Part shown: positions 1 through 11,269 of the stretch, in pieces
How the letters are laid out: every line of letters starts with the position of its first letter
Numbering within the stretch: position 1 is the stretch's first letter
DNA from: Glossina fuscipes
Taxonomy: Eukaryota; Arthropoda; Insecta; Diptera; Glossinidae
Assembly: GCF_014805625.2 (NCBI RefSeq)
Contig: NW_024003472.1
Coordinates: 512,550 to 576,549 of the forward strand
Direction of reading: 5' to 3'
Length of the DNA: 64,000 nucleotides
Made by a program: the position numbers and the translations under genes
The notes under the pieces: generated by a model
The model's database searches: none
The model's input: only the letters and a program-made list of their open reading frames with translations
What the model was told of the DNA's origin: nothing

Positions 1-1700
1 TTAAGGATGAAATGTTAGTTTAAGTACGACATAGATAAATTGCGCATATTAAGCAAAGTTGCTTTAAAAGACTTTAAAGAGTCTGCTAATGATAATAAGT
101 GGTAGATAGACATTTAGGTTTCTGCAAACAACTCTGAGCGAGCTGAACAGCTCATAATTGTATTCACATTGACTAAGCTTAATCAATATAAAGTGTCTAA
201 AGAAGCGGTTACGGACAATAAAGCTTATTTCGACAAGTAATGCGGGTGAGTCAATAGTACTATTTATTACTTTGATTAAGAAGGAAACGCAAAGAGTAAA
301 TTTACGTTTCTCAGGTGACGATAATGATAATAGAAGCAACCTATTTTCATGGAGTGGAAGAGAGGCAATCGGGTGCCAACCAAAATTTCTGAGGGCTAAT
401 AGTAAGAATAGCTTTTGAACAGATCCAATTGAATCTACATACCATTTATATGAAGAAGACCGTACAGACAACAGAGGCATACTCAACTATAGGTCCAACC
501 AAACACATATACAGGCTTTTAGTAATATTTGGATCACCTCCTTATAAAACCAAGCGCGGAGCTAACTTTGGTTAACGAGAGCTCAATATGCAAGTTAAAA
601 CGTAACCTATGGTCAAACAGAACCGACCTCCCACAACTTGTGCGAATCAATGAAATACTGAGTAATGAATGACTTCCTTCTTGAAAAAGAAAACTTCCTA
701 CATTTATTTAGATTTAGTTTCAGAAGATTCAAAGAGCACCATGCAACCAAATTATCCAAGTCACTTTGAAGCTGATGTGACTGCGATTCTACGGAGAAAG
801 ACAAAAGCAGTTTCACATCATCAGCATACATTAAAATCTGGCTAAAATTAATCACCGATGGGAAACCATTAATATATAAACGAAATAAAATGGGACCTAA
901 GTGGCTGCCTTGAGGTACGCCAGACGTCACGGGGAACTCATCCGAGGTGAGGAAGTTAAACAAAACCTTAAATTATCGACTGTGCAAATAAGAGCTTACC
1001 CATTTTACTAAATAGAAAGGGAAACCAGAGACTTGGAGTTTAAAGATAATTAAGTTGTGGTTAACCAAGTCAAATGCTTTGCTTAAATCAGTATGTATTA
1101 CATCAGTGCGAGGGCCACTAGAAAAAGCCTTAAAAACATAAGAAGTAAATTCTAACAAATTGGTGACCGTTGATCTCCCTTTCCGAAAGCCATGCTGGTG
1201 TGGAGAAATAGACGAGTTAATGACAAAGGCCAAATGCTGAGTTACAATTCGCTCGAACAGCTTAGGCAAGATACTCAACTTGGCTACAACCCTGTAGTTC
1301 TCAACGAGTTGTGGACTTACACTTTTGTGAATTGGAATAAGGAAACAAGTCTTCCAACAAAAACGGAAAACACCTGAATTCAAGGGCTGGTTAAAAATCT
1401 TTGAGATAACGCCACATAACCCGACAGCGTAAGTTGTTTTTTTTATATCTTAGAGACCCCTGGAAAAAGGTCTTCTTATGAAATAACCAAATTGGGAATT
1501 GAAACCAAATTAGTTATAGGATATCGGTAGTTTGCTTGTGAATTAGAGTTAACAGTCGGAAGTATTCAGCAAAGAGGTTTGAAATTTCGAAATCATCCGA
1601 GGTATCAGAGCCATTAAAAAAAATATGTGAGGGATTTATAAAGATTTTCTTTTGGAATTAACGAACTTAAAAAAATATTCAGGATTAGCAGCAAAGTAGT
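1..1700 (-). mobile_element. LINE-A copy 1, non-LTR retrotransposon, 5'-truncated, 3' end outside window
   Basis: This minus-strand copy belongs to the same non-LTR family as those at 3.1-6.9 kb, 23.2-23.9 kb and 43.8-45.3 kb. The upstream edge is near 1,690, where the translation matches the ORF2 linker between endonuclease and RT (a KYFFKFVNSKRK-type stretch shared with the 3.1 kb copy). Similarity then runs through the whole RT and C-terminal region to base 1, so the 3' UTR and tail lie off the window. Stop codons and small deletions show it is dead. The RT motif style (TDxSKAFDxVNH, SGVPQGSHLGP, YADDVKL) and a PHD-like ORF1 in the longer copy suggest a CR1/jockey-superfamily element; the exact clade is not settled. 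Confidence 0.9.
64..1383 (-). pseudogene. LINE-A ORF2 reverse transcriptase, broken
   Basis: Read on the minus strand from 1,383 down, this is the RT core. It shows the ENYRVVAKLSILPKLFERI box, HGFRKGRSTVTNLLEF, then the catalytic box with HTDLSKAFDLVNH, then SGVPQGSHLGPILF and the YADDVKLL box near 815-835, and finally the thumb region to base 64 (SIGSVQKLFLLLALRNFGWHP). The blocks at 973-1,383, 613-963 and 64-486 lie in one frame by position. The first break is a single stop where the 43.8 kb copy has serine (RSF becomes R-stop-F). Between about 490 and 612 there are at least two short deletions relative to that copy. Catalytic aspartates are still present, but the protein cannot be made. 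The product would be the enzyme for target-primed reverse transcription. Confidence 0.88.
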
Positions 1701-3059
1701 GAGAAAAAGCAGCGAAAGTGCAGCGGGAAATGACATAATAATATATACGGTAGCGTATATACGGAATTAAACAAAAAACGAAAATTAAACCATATTCAGG
1801 AAGAAGTTTGAGTTGCAGGAACGGTTAATCTGCCACTCAAAGGATTCTCATAGACAATTTGAAAGATTTGAGACTATTCTGTGAAAGATAAGCCAGGATA
1901 GTGGAGAGTTTCATCCCGAGCGGCTTATCTCGGTTTAATAGACCAAAGTAATCCTGGTAAAATGGAAAGCCTCGCTAGCGGACACTGTTGAGGAACTCGC
2001 CAATTGCTACTGCTGTAGAATACTGCATATTACAGCAACTTACGCATGTTAAATGCAAAGGAGAATTTACTACAGCACGACCAGTAGTCGAGAACCATGC
2101 GCCAAGTTACTATAATTCTTTTTTAAAACCGCGTGAAATGCAAGCCCTAACATAGCTATGCCTACTACTGCCTAATACCTACGCCTACTATGCTGATTTT
2201 TCTTCAGCGTCCAAGATGTTACAATTTTCTGTAACAACAAGTAATTCAACCTTGATCCACAAATTTGCCACGTTTCATCTATATGGATTACGCTATCTTT
2301 CCCCGACAGTTTGGCAACTCTGCGTGCTTGTTGTACTCGCGTTTTAATTCTGTGCAAGAAATAATTGCTTAGGGTATTTCTGAGCTTTTTGGCTTTATTC
2401 GTATCTAAATTATAAAAAACTTTAAGAGAATAAAGAGTAAATTTAACTTATATAAAATATTGTTATGAAATTCGCTTTTCTAAGATACAGTCCGTATTGC
2501 TTGATCATGGATATTTTGGTCAAGAGAACTACGCTTTAAAGTTCTTTTATTTACAATTATATTCTTTTAAATGTAGGATTACTCACAATTTATTTTTTGG
2601 CAATACTTTCGACTGCTTAACTCAAATATTCTTTATCTACTAACTTCCTTTCCACAAATTTTCTATTTATATACATTTTCCCCATCATATTACTAGTACC
2701 TAATTTTGTAGTTTCATTTTTAATTCGTTATCCTGCTTTTCTGATACTCGTTTTCCTCGGCCGGCAGCCGCATAATGCGCTTGCGAAAGTGCACTTGGTT
2801 TTTCCCTGTCTGTTTTTTCACTAATCGTTTTCGGCCGGCAGCTGAATTTTTAGGGAAGTCATTAATTAATAAGCAGGGATGAACTAGATTTGGAATATCC
2901 TTAAAAATATAGTAATCTTTTTTTTGAAATTTAATTTGGTTTTGTGCAATCAACAATTAGAGCTCCTGGTAAAAGTCTCTCTTGTTTTTCTATTTAGTCT
3001 TTGTTCACAGTTTCTTTTGCTTTCGATATATATTTACAGTAAGAAGGAAAGTGAGTTTG
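1701..3059. other. Intergenic, no gene recognised; GC-rich direct repeat near 2.8 kb
   Basis: I recognise no element or gene here. A minus-strand open stretch at 2,172-2,357 contains a VIHIDETW-like string that faintly recalls a DDE transposase, but nothing around it supports this. Two imperfect copies of a roughly 37-bp unit centred on TCGGCCGGCAGC lie at about 2,740-2,770 and 2,815-2,845, unusually GC-rich for this window. The last 100 bases may be 5' UTR of the following LINE. Confidence 0.5.
2757..2842. repeat. Short imperfect direct repeat with TCGGCCGGCAGC core
   Basis: TCGGCCGGCAGC occurs at 2,757-2,768 and again at 2,831-2,842, 74 bases apart. Similar flanking sequence (CTGATACTCGTTTTC against CACTAATCGTTTT) precedes each. 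I cannot tell whether this is a local duplication or part of an unrecognised element. Confidence 0.6.
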
Positions 3060-3149
3060 CTCTAATTTGCTAAAAATTTGTGGGGTGGAATCTTTTTGTT
3101 TTTTGTTTTTTTTTTTCTTCATTAGCTCTTTTTGTTGTTTTCATTGGAC

Positions 3150-4193
3150 ATGGATTGTTTATTTATACCATGTCGTGCGACAACAAACCCTGAATATGAA
3201 CGATTCATCTCGTGCTGGCTGTGTGAGCCTGTTTGCCAAGCAAAGTGTGCTGGTATTGTCAGCCGTGCTGCTGATGCAGTCCTTGATCACTCAAAAGGCT
3301 TAGGATGGTCATGTCCTGACTGTAGAAAGCGGGACATAAATTTCTACAAACTCTACACGAAGAAGAGAAATTTTTTCTCAGGTTTGAGAAAAATCTCCAC
3401 TCCTTGTGGGAGAAGTTTAAAATAATTAACACTAGGTTTGATGAGTGTCGTTATATTGACCACTTCCCCAGCTAGCAAAATTACAACTCGTAGCGTAGCG
3501 TGTGGTTAGTCACCTCTGAATACTTCTAAGTCTAATTCGTCGATACAAGTTAGCACTTCCTCAAAGTCTACAAAGAACGTTAGCGTTTCTCCTACTGTTG
3601 AGGCGGTCGGTAACTAAAAAGCTACAAATAAGCACGGAAGCTCCTATGATTTGAGCAATGCTGAAGGGACAAGGGTATCTCCTCCCACTAACATCACTCA
3701 ATCTACTCAGGCGTCATCGCCTAAAACTAATAGCGAGAATAGTAAATCGTCCTCTCCGCCTGGCTGTTTGAGTGTGATCGCTGGTCGCCAAACTGGGCAC
3801 GTCGCACAAGCTGCTCGTGCAAGTGTGGTTACCCTTTCTGTATTCTCCCCAACTCAAAACTCCCCTTCCGTGAACCCTAATGACATTTTCTTGAAGGCAG
3901 TTCCTCCCAGAAAGGCAATATTTGTATCAAGACTGGCAATTGATACATCTGTGAATAACATGAAAAGATATCTGGTGGCGAAAGTCTCATCTGTCAATTT
4001 AAAGCGTGTTAGCATTTTCAAATTAGCTCCTTTGCAACCTAGAGCAATCTCGTCTTTTAAAATTCTAGTTCCGATTAAAAACTTGGATATGCTATTAAAT
4101 AAGCCATTGTGGTCCGTTGGATCCTTAATTACGGAATTTATCCCTCAAGGTCGACCTTACCTGGCGGTAGCCCTTTCCTCTTCAAAAAACTAA
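3150..4193 (+). pseudogene. LINE-A ORF1 (PHD-like / nucleic-acid-binding protein), three stops
   Basis: The start chosen is the ATG at 3,150, beginning MDCLFIPCRATTNPEYERF. The N-terminal ~60 residues carry a cysteine array (CWLCEPVCQAKCAG, then GWSCPDCRK) of the PHD/zinc type found at the N-terminus of ORF1 in several insect CR1/jockey-like elements. The residue before KCAG that is usually histidine in an FHxKCAG motif reads CQ here, so the finger may be damaged. A Ser/Thr-rich linker follows. The C-terminal ~100 residues (KAIFVSRLAIDTSVNNMKRY, SSFKILVPI, LWSVGSLITEF) match the conserved C-terminal ORF1 domain of such elements. The whole 348-codon span stays in one frame, with premature stops at 3,423 and two more before 3,651. 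Confidence 0.75.
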
Positions 4194-6760
4194 ATATTTC
4201 TTCACGCCCATTATCTCTCATTTATCAAAATTTTAGAGGCCTAAATTCAAAAATTCGTTCTACTCTCCCGAATTCAGTGAACACGCGGTTTTCCTGTTCA
4301 GCCTTCACTGAAACTTGGTTAAAGCCTGATCTTCATTCGTCAGAACTTTTCCATAATTTGTTTCAGGATTTCAGAAATGGTCGATTGTATCGCAACGGTG
4401 GTGGTGTTTTATTTGCCATATCTGAGGCAGTCCCCTCCTATTCAACTGAATTTCTCACTACTCCTGACATTGAATTTTTTGCCATTCGAGCGAAATTTCC
4501 TAACAAACACTTATAAGTGACCTACTCTTATATTCCTCCAAATTCGGATATCTCCATATATAAAAAACAGACCGCCCTTATTGGCGAAGTGGCCAAGCAC
4601 TCTAAACGTACCGATATAATCATTGCGTTGGATGACTTCAATTTATCTCAAGTCAGTTGGTGTTACAGTCATAGTTTTGGCTGTTTGATTCTTGCTTCAA
4701 CATCTGACAGAGCTGTTGTGTTCTTTAATGAATGGTAGATTGCTTGATCTTTGATTTCCCAATTTTCCTGACAGCTGTGTTAATCGTTGCCTTCTTTTTA
4801 GTTTACCTGGGGATGCATATCATCCAGCATTGGATATTTCCTTTCATTACAAGCACGGTGGTTCGTTGAACTTCTGTAAAATTCAACTTTTTCAAATAAC
4901 TTTTATAATTCTACAAAATCAATTTTCCATTGCTAAAATCACATCTTTCACATATTGTGCTTGACTTCTCCGTTGGAAATATTGATAGCTTACTGTCGTC
5001 GTTCTCCAATATATTAAATCAAGCTATTTCTGCATCCGTTTCGATCAAGCAGTCCCGTCCTCGAAGCAGGTGTTGCCCTTGGTTTAATAAGACAGCTAAA
5101 TATTACAAGAATAGGAAAAACAAGCTTTCCAAAATATTTTCGAAATGTGGTTCTTCTTGACTATTCTTTCTTGACTATTTCCCTTATTCAGCGGCATAGA
5201 TTTAATTCCGTCAACCACCAAAATTATTGCAGATACCTTCAGTTTGCTAAATCCTCTCTGTTTGCTAATACTAAATACTTTTTTAAGTTCGTTAATTCCA
5301 AAAGAAAGATCTCCATAAATTCCTCGCATGTTTCTTTTAATGGCTCTGAGTCGCCCGATGATATTGAAACATCAAATCTCTTTGCGGAATACTTCCGACA
5401 AAACTTTTCGAGTGCTAATTTCGATTTATTGGCAAACTATCTATATCCAATTACCAATTTCGTTTCAATTCCTAATTTAGTTATTTCTGAATATGACGTT
5501 TTTGAAAGGTTGAGCTTTCTAAAATATAATTGTGCGCTTGGACCTGATGAAATCTCCTCATGTGTACTTAAATCTTGTGCTGGCGAGCCAGGCGATGTTA
5601 TCTCAAAGATTTTTAACATGTCCTTGAATTTATATTCTTTGCCTTTGCGTTAGAAGACTTGTTTCCCTATTCTTATTTACAAAAGTGTAAGTAGACAACT
5701 TGTAGAACATTACAGAGTCATTGCCAAGTTGAGTGTCTTGCCTAAACTGTTCGAGCGAATTATGGCTCAGCATATAGCCTTTTTCATGAAATCGTATATT
5801 TCTCCTCTCCGAGATGGCGTTCGAAAAGAAAGATCTGCGGTCACTAATCTGTTAGAGTTTACTTCTCATGTTTTCAAGGCTTTTTCTACTGACTCTCGCA
5901 CTGATGTTATATACACTGATTTTAGCAAAGCGTTTGATTAGGTTAACCATAAACTACTCATCCTTAAACTCAAACCTCTGGGTTCTCTTTCTATTTATTA
6001 AAATGGTTAAGCTAAGCTCTTACTCGCACAACAGTACATTCAGGGTTTTGTTTAACTTCATTACCTCGGATGAATTTACCGTGACGTATTTTATACATTA
6101 ATGATTCGCCCTCGGTGATTAAATCCAGCGAGATCTTAATGCATGTTGATGATGTGAAACCGTTTTTTTCCTTTTACATAGAATCGCAATCACATCAGCT
6201 TCAATGTGACTTGAATAATTTGGTACTCTTTGAATGATTTGAAACTAAATTTAAATAAATGTAAGAAGCTTGCTTTCTCAAGAAGAAAATCGTTCATCAC
6301 TCAGTATTTCATTGGTTCGCACAAGTTGGAGGACGTCGATTCTTTCACAGATTTAGGCATTCTATTTAACCAAAAGTTACGTTTTAATTTGCATATTGAG
6401 CTACCATTAAGCAAAGCTAGATCCGCGCTTGATTTTATAAATAGGTGGTCCAAACTGCGTGATGATCTTTATATTACGAAAACGCTGTATATGTGTTTGG
6501 TTGAACCTATAGTTGAGTATGCCTCTGTTGTCTGTATGGTCTTCTTCATATAGATGTATGTATGATTCAATTGAATCTGTTCAAAAGCAATTCTTACTGT
6601 TAGGCCTTAGGAATTTAGGTTGGCACCCGATTGCATCTCTTCCCCCCTATGAAAATAGGTTGCTTTCGTTGTCATTACCGTCTCTCGTGAAACGTGGATT
6701 TGTTCCTGGCGATTCCTTCGTAATCAAAGTAATCTTCCTTTTTATTGTATACTAGTTTTA
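4154..6760 (+). pseudogene. LINE-A ORF2 endonuclease-reverse transcriptase, broken
   Basis: This frame begins where ORF1 ends. The endonuclease half shows IYQNFRGLNSK, TETWLKPD, GGGVLFAI, a single stop at 4,514, then SYIPPNSDISIYKK and DDFNLSQVSW, which fit an APE-type nuclease. A linker (PRSRCCPWFNK, KYYKNRKNK) and FFKFVNSKRK lead into the RT: LPKLFERI, SAVTNLLEFTSHVFKAFS, VIYTDFSKAFD. Near 6,080-6,100 about 40 bases are missing against the 43.8 kb copy, removing the SGVPQGSHLGP block. The YADD motif reads HVDD (about 6,142-6,156). The thumb survives in pieces to about 6,755. Most of the domain keeps one frame, interrupted by stops and a few indels. Confidence 0.85.
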
Positions 6761-6797
6761 AAACTATTAGTATAAGATTTGCTATTAAGATTCACTG

Positions 6798-6827
6798 AAT
6801 TCGACTGTAATTTTCTTTAGTTGAATT
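6798..6827 (+). promoter_or_regulatory. Predicted 3'-end RNA hairpin of LINE-A
   Basis: AATTCGACT (6,798-6,806) can pair with AGTTGAATT (6,819-6,827) around a 12-nt loop, giving a 9-bp stem with one G-U pair. It sits just before the (TAAA)n tail. The 45.2 kb and 23.9 kb copies keep the same hairpin. Such 3' structures are the recognition site of the RT in some LINEs; that role is inferred here. Confidence 0.55.
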
Positions 6828-6858
6828 CCATGTATAAATGGGTAAATAAATAAATACC

Positions 6859-7929
6859 TGAAACAACATATCTATAAAGGAGCAGAATCCGCGTACTAGA
6901 GAGGGTAATACCAAAAATAACTAAAAAAAGGTTTTAATATGATTGAGTGTAAGAAAGTATTTTAATATATTTAGTGATTAATACCGTAACAATAGAAATT
7001 AAAGTTAACAGAAGCGTTTGTGCAAAAATAGTAAAAGGAAAATGTTAACCCTATGAAATGTTTGAAATATAAATGCATATATACAATAAGAGTTTGAAAT
7101 GACAAATTCGTAGCAAACAACTTAAAATTAATGTGTAGATGTAACAGTAACCGTTGTGGAACAACAATCTATCGATAGTTTCAACAAAATAATGTGAGTG
7201 CATAAAAGCTTGTCATGAAAAGTTCGTAGCGTATAATCTTGAATAAAAAAATACATGTAGTTCAGTTATAGTGAAAGAAAAGAGACGTTTGAACGAATGC
7301 GAAAGTACTGAATGTATATGTTGATGATAACGACAACATAGCTTATGTTTACATTTAAAACGTGTATATAAATTAATCCATAAAGTAATCCATATATATT
7401 AACTTAAAGACTCTTCAGAATTGTAAACCTCGTTTATACTTGATAATATACCCTCATTCAGCACTCTGAAAGCGATTTTTCTACAGAAAACCCTGTTAAG
7501 ATATATTTACAATATTAAACTTCTTAAGCTTCAGAATGTGCATAAACTTGAAATTAACTAATGAAATTCACGTCAACACTTGTGACAGGATTTCTTCTCT
7601 GTGAAAAAAAAAAAAATTAAAAAATAAATTAATGTTTCAAGAAGAATTATAATTATAATTTTTTTTACTGGTTTGGAGTCTTGGTTTGGAATCTAAGTAA
7701 GATTCTGATTCTTGCTGCGATTATTGCTCTTTTGAATTTTCAGTGCGGAGTTTCCATACTTTGTGATTTGTTGCTGCTAGAATTTAATAAATAGTCAGGG
7801 TGGACAATTTTATGATAAATATCAAATGCCGTGATCAAGACGCGTGTTGCTATTTTTTTGAATATTGTTAACTATAAAATATTCAATAAAAAAATTACAA
7901 TACAATAAAAAATTAAGAAGCAGAACAGC
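6859..7929. other. Intergenic, nothing recognised
   Basis: AT-rich sequence with a poly-A run near 7,600 and no motif I can assign. Open stretches are short and show no family resemblance. Confidence 0.5.
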
Positions 7930-7959
7930 ATTAAACCTTGTTGCAGAATTTATCTCCCT

Positions 7960-8322
7960 GGAATTACATCGTTACACACTCCGATTCCACGCTGCAGGTT
8001 TTCTTTATTTAGCTGTTTATTATTATTCCATCGTCTCGGATTTCAGTGAACTCGAAATTTACTCCGTGGCCTCTCTTAAAAACATACTCAAATGCCGACC
8101 TTTACCTAACTTCTGAAAAATTACGGAAATCATACGTTTCCACATATACGATCGTGACTCCAATTCTTCTGTGTCTTTGGACGCAGTTCGTGTAAGTTTC
8201 CGGGCGACATATTACCCTCCCATTTCTGTTTAGAAGATATTAATTTACCAATTATACCTTATATCGAATCGATTCTACGCTGCCGTAAATGTTAGCGTTT
8301 CGATCACTCAGACAGAGTCTGT
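7960..8322 (+). pseudogene. I-like ORF1 (gag-like) fragment with CCHC zinc knuckle
   Basis: Two overlapping frames give pieces resembling the ORF1 C-terminus of I-type elements: a VSDFSELEIYSVAS stretch, then after a frameshift VSFRATYYPPISV, then INLPIIPYIESILRC. The clearest part is at 8,281-8,319, which translates C-R-K-C-stop-R-F-D-H-S-D-R-V-C. The spacing is exactly C-x2-C-x4-H-x4-C, with a TAG at 8,293. The protein would coat element RNA. It breaks off right after the knuckle, where sequence for the middle of the ORF2 endonuclease begins. Confidence 0.6.
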
Positions 8323-11100
8323 GCGCGTGAAAAGCCGCTTTGTGGTGTGGCAATCCTTATATCTAATAAACTTTCATTCTCTTTCGCTTCTAATTTTGCA
8401 AATTGTGTGCCGATTAAAGCTTGTATTCATTCACCAGTCCTTTGGGGAGCTTTTGATCATTAGTTGTTATTTTCCACCTGTTTGTAATGTTTCTGATTTT
8501 GAAATTAACAAGTTATTTTCTTTCAGATCCGAATCGTCCGTCTTATAATGTGATGATTTTAATGCTCACAATCAGTTTTGGTGGTCGTTTCTCCAATTCA
8601 AGATGCAGACAAATTAAGGATTCTATAGAAAGCAGCAATTTAATTTTACTAAATAATGGTGATTGTTTTGGTTCCGTTTCTTCCTGCATAGATCTTTCAA
8701 ATTTTTCTTAAATGACATATCATTCCATTAGTTTCTCGAAAGACTTATCTCCGGGCTTAGATGGTATTCGTAACAATCATCTCAAGATATTGAACATCGA
8801 AAACAGAATAATTCTACTAAAGAAATTTAGAAACATTCTAATTACCAACTATATACCTTCATCCTGGTACTACATGCAAATCTTCATTTTAAGGATATAA
8901 AATAACTCGCCAGCTAATCTTAATTCCCGCATATAGATGTATTGCTTTAGCTTCCGCCTTTAGAAAAACTTCCAAGAAAGTGTTATATCCATGTCAAGAA
9001 TGGTATCCCGACTCCAAATATAGCCTCACCGATCTTCAATTTGGTTTTAGACATTCCAAATCTCCCCAAGACAGCATTATCACTTTGTGTGCAGCAATCA
9101 ACTCAAAGTTTGTTAAGAACCACAGTCTTATTGTCTGTTTTCTGGACATAACTTCAGCGTTTGATTCTGTCACTATTAATATCTTAAATTCTATTCTACT
9201 TTCGTTGAATCTCTGGAAATTCTGTAATTGATTCTATGACTTCTTTCTGTAAAAGAACATGTTAATTAGCGAAGATGATGTTGTTATACAAAGGACATCT
9301 TCCATAGGTGTCCCTCAGGGATCTGTTTGGAGTCTTCTTTTCAGTTGCCTTCCTGAGAAAATCTCAATTTTGGCCTGTGCTGATCTAGCCATTTTTACTT
9401 CCAATTCCAGTATGCAGACTTGTATAGGCGTACTTTGCAGTCTGGTCTCGACGCTATTTCCTTTCACCTTGACTCACTTCTATTGAAACTTCCAATTAAT
9501 AAGACCAAACGCATGCTCTTTTCCGAAAAAAGAAAAGAAGACCCTACGGGTACGGTTCTCATATATGGTTCTTCTATTCCGTTTTTTGAAACATTCGATG
9601 TTCTAGACTCGAACTGCTGCTCAAATTGACAAAATTGAAAAACAATGGGGCTCCGAACACTTTTTGTATGGTCAATCTGTATTTGGGATTAATGAGACCA
9701 ACTTTAGAGTACGTCTGTTCGCTCTTATTGTACATTTCAAATAAGGTCTTTCTGAAGTTATGCAGAATTCAGTGGAAATGTCTTCGGCTAGACCTTAGTG
9801 GTGTGAAATTTACTCACACTTGGAAACAATGGCAAATACTATGCCTTTACAAGCAAGATTTTGTTTACTCGCTTATTTTTCATCTAATAAAATTCTATCC
9901 ATTGAAAATCCTCTCCTTCCTTTTTTAAAATTTTTGGTGAAAAATTAATTAATTTTAACATTCTAAGAACTGATGCACATAGCTTATTTAAAATTCTTTT
10001 TGGCACTCAATATTTGTAGCCAGTAATTAAGTTCTTACCAGTGCGCAAATCGACAGTCACTCCGGTAGACACACATCACCACTACTCGCATTTGTGTTAT
10101 TTCAAATGGAAGCATTTTTACTCATCTTTACTGATGGATCGAACACCGATATCGTAGGAATCGGCTTTTGGTTTCCCAATAACATAGATGCTTAACATAG
10201 ATGCTTATTTCTCAAATCACTCATGTAGCACTATATATTCGGCTGAATGTCTTGCGATCCTGGAAGATTTCCGTTAGCGAATACTTAGCTTCAAAAGAAA
10301 TTCCTTATAGTGTCACAAAGCATATGGGTCTTATTCGCTCCGCAATCATTTCCCTCAAGTAAAACGCACCCTTACGTACTAAAAATCAGGTCTTTAGTGT
10401 ATAGCCTCAAATCTGATGCATTTTGTTTTCAGATAAAATTGCCTCGTCCAGATCATTTAATTGTAATGATCGTGCTCTGATTTCTGCATTTCAGGACAAT
10501 CGACAAGAAACACTCAGTTTTTTCTTGGCAACAATAATGGCATAATTCACCTTATGGTTGTCGCCTATACTCTTCATTTCGACAAATAAATAAAGATCTT
10601 CGGTTTATCAATTGCGGACTCCAACATGACATTATTTGGCTTATCAACAGGCTGATGCTTAATCACACGAGATGGAATGATCATATATTCAAACTTAACA
10701 CAGTGAATAGTCCTTTGGGCACAAGTGGGTTCTTACTATCTCCTGATCATGTCCTATTTGTCTGTCCTAATGTTCCGACTTTTATTCGCCATTCCAAATT
10801 CGCAAATTGGATATATGTGGTCTTCATGGCCGCAGTATTCTTGACGTTTTGCGTTCTCACAAATTATCAGCTTACTTCGCAATCTTTTATGTTTTTAAAT
10901 CATGTCATCAAGATATATAAGCGTTTACACCCAAATTATGAACCTACTCTTTTCATATTTTTTTTACTCTTTTTTTGCTCTCCCTCCTATCGGTTCTTCT
11001 TGTTACTACAATACTTCATTTGGAAATTCACCCCTCTCTGTTCTACCTTACGTGCGGTCCTTGCACACCTACAACATCACCGCAATCCATTTCGATAAAA
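8323..11100 (+). pseudogene. I-like ORF2: endonuclease (partial), RT, RNase H, broken
   Basis: The endonuclease begins in mid-domain (GVAILISNKLSFS), then DDFNAHNQFWW and RQIKDSIESSNLILLNNGD...SCIDLS. The RT shows SKDLSPGLDGIRNNHL (8,730-8,785), LQFGFRHSKSPQDSI, the first catalytic box FLDITSAFDSV (about 9,140-9,170), IGVPQGSVWSLLF, and a YADD box degraded to ACADLAIF (about 9,375). A thumb region follows (INKTKRMLFS; GLMRPTLEYV). RNase H is visible as FTDGSNTDIVGIGFW (about 10,127-10,170) and SAECLAI (about 10,235). The C-terminus has LNHTRWNDHIFKLN and DHVLFVCPN, recalling the HC motif of these proteins. At least six frame or stop breaks are present. Confidence 0.78.
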
Positions 11101-11269
11101 GCGGCAAAAAAAGGGTTCAATCTGATGACGTCATCCACAACCGACAGCAAATGCACCATAGTCAAGCCTAACTTTGAAGCTATATTCAAACACATGATTG
11201 TTTTTTTTTTCTTTTTTTGATTTAATTTTTTTTTTTTTTATCTGTTGTCTTTAATTTGCACAATGCTGT

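Larger units (their letters stand above)
3060..6858 (+). mobile_element. LINE-A copy 2, near full length, inactive
   Basis: This is the longest copy of the family. In order it has a possible 5' UTR, an ORF1 with a PHD-like cysteine cluster, an ORF2 with APE-type endonuclease and RT, a 3' UTR with a conserved hairpin, and a short (TAAA)n tail at 6,841-6,857. The 5' boundary is uncertain, somewhere between about 2,960 and 3,130. There is no RNase H domain after the RT. Many stop codons, a few frameshifts and a loss inside the RT make it defective. Target-site duplications were not found by eye. Confidence 0.88.

Noticed and set aside
2172..2357. Possible DDE transposase piece (VIHIDETW)
   Set aside because: Only about eight residues look right and no other transposase motif is found nearby.
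3424..3440. TTAACACTAGGTTTG, resembling the piggyBac end at 37,053
   Set aside because: It lies inside LINE-A ORF1 and matches for only about 14 bases, with no partner end; coincidence.
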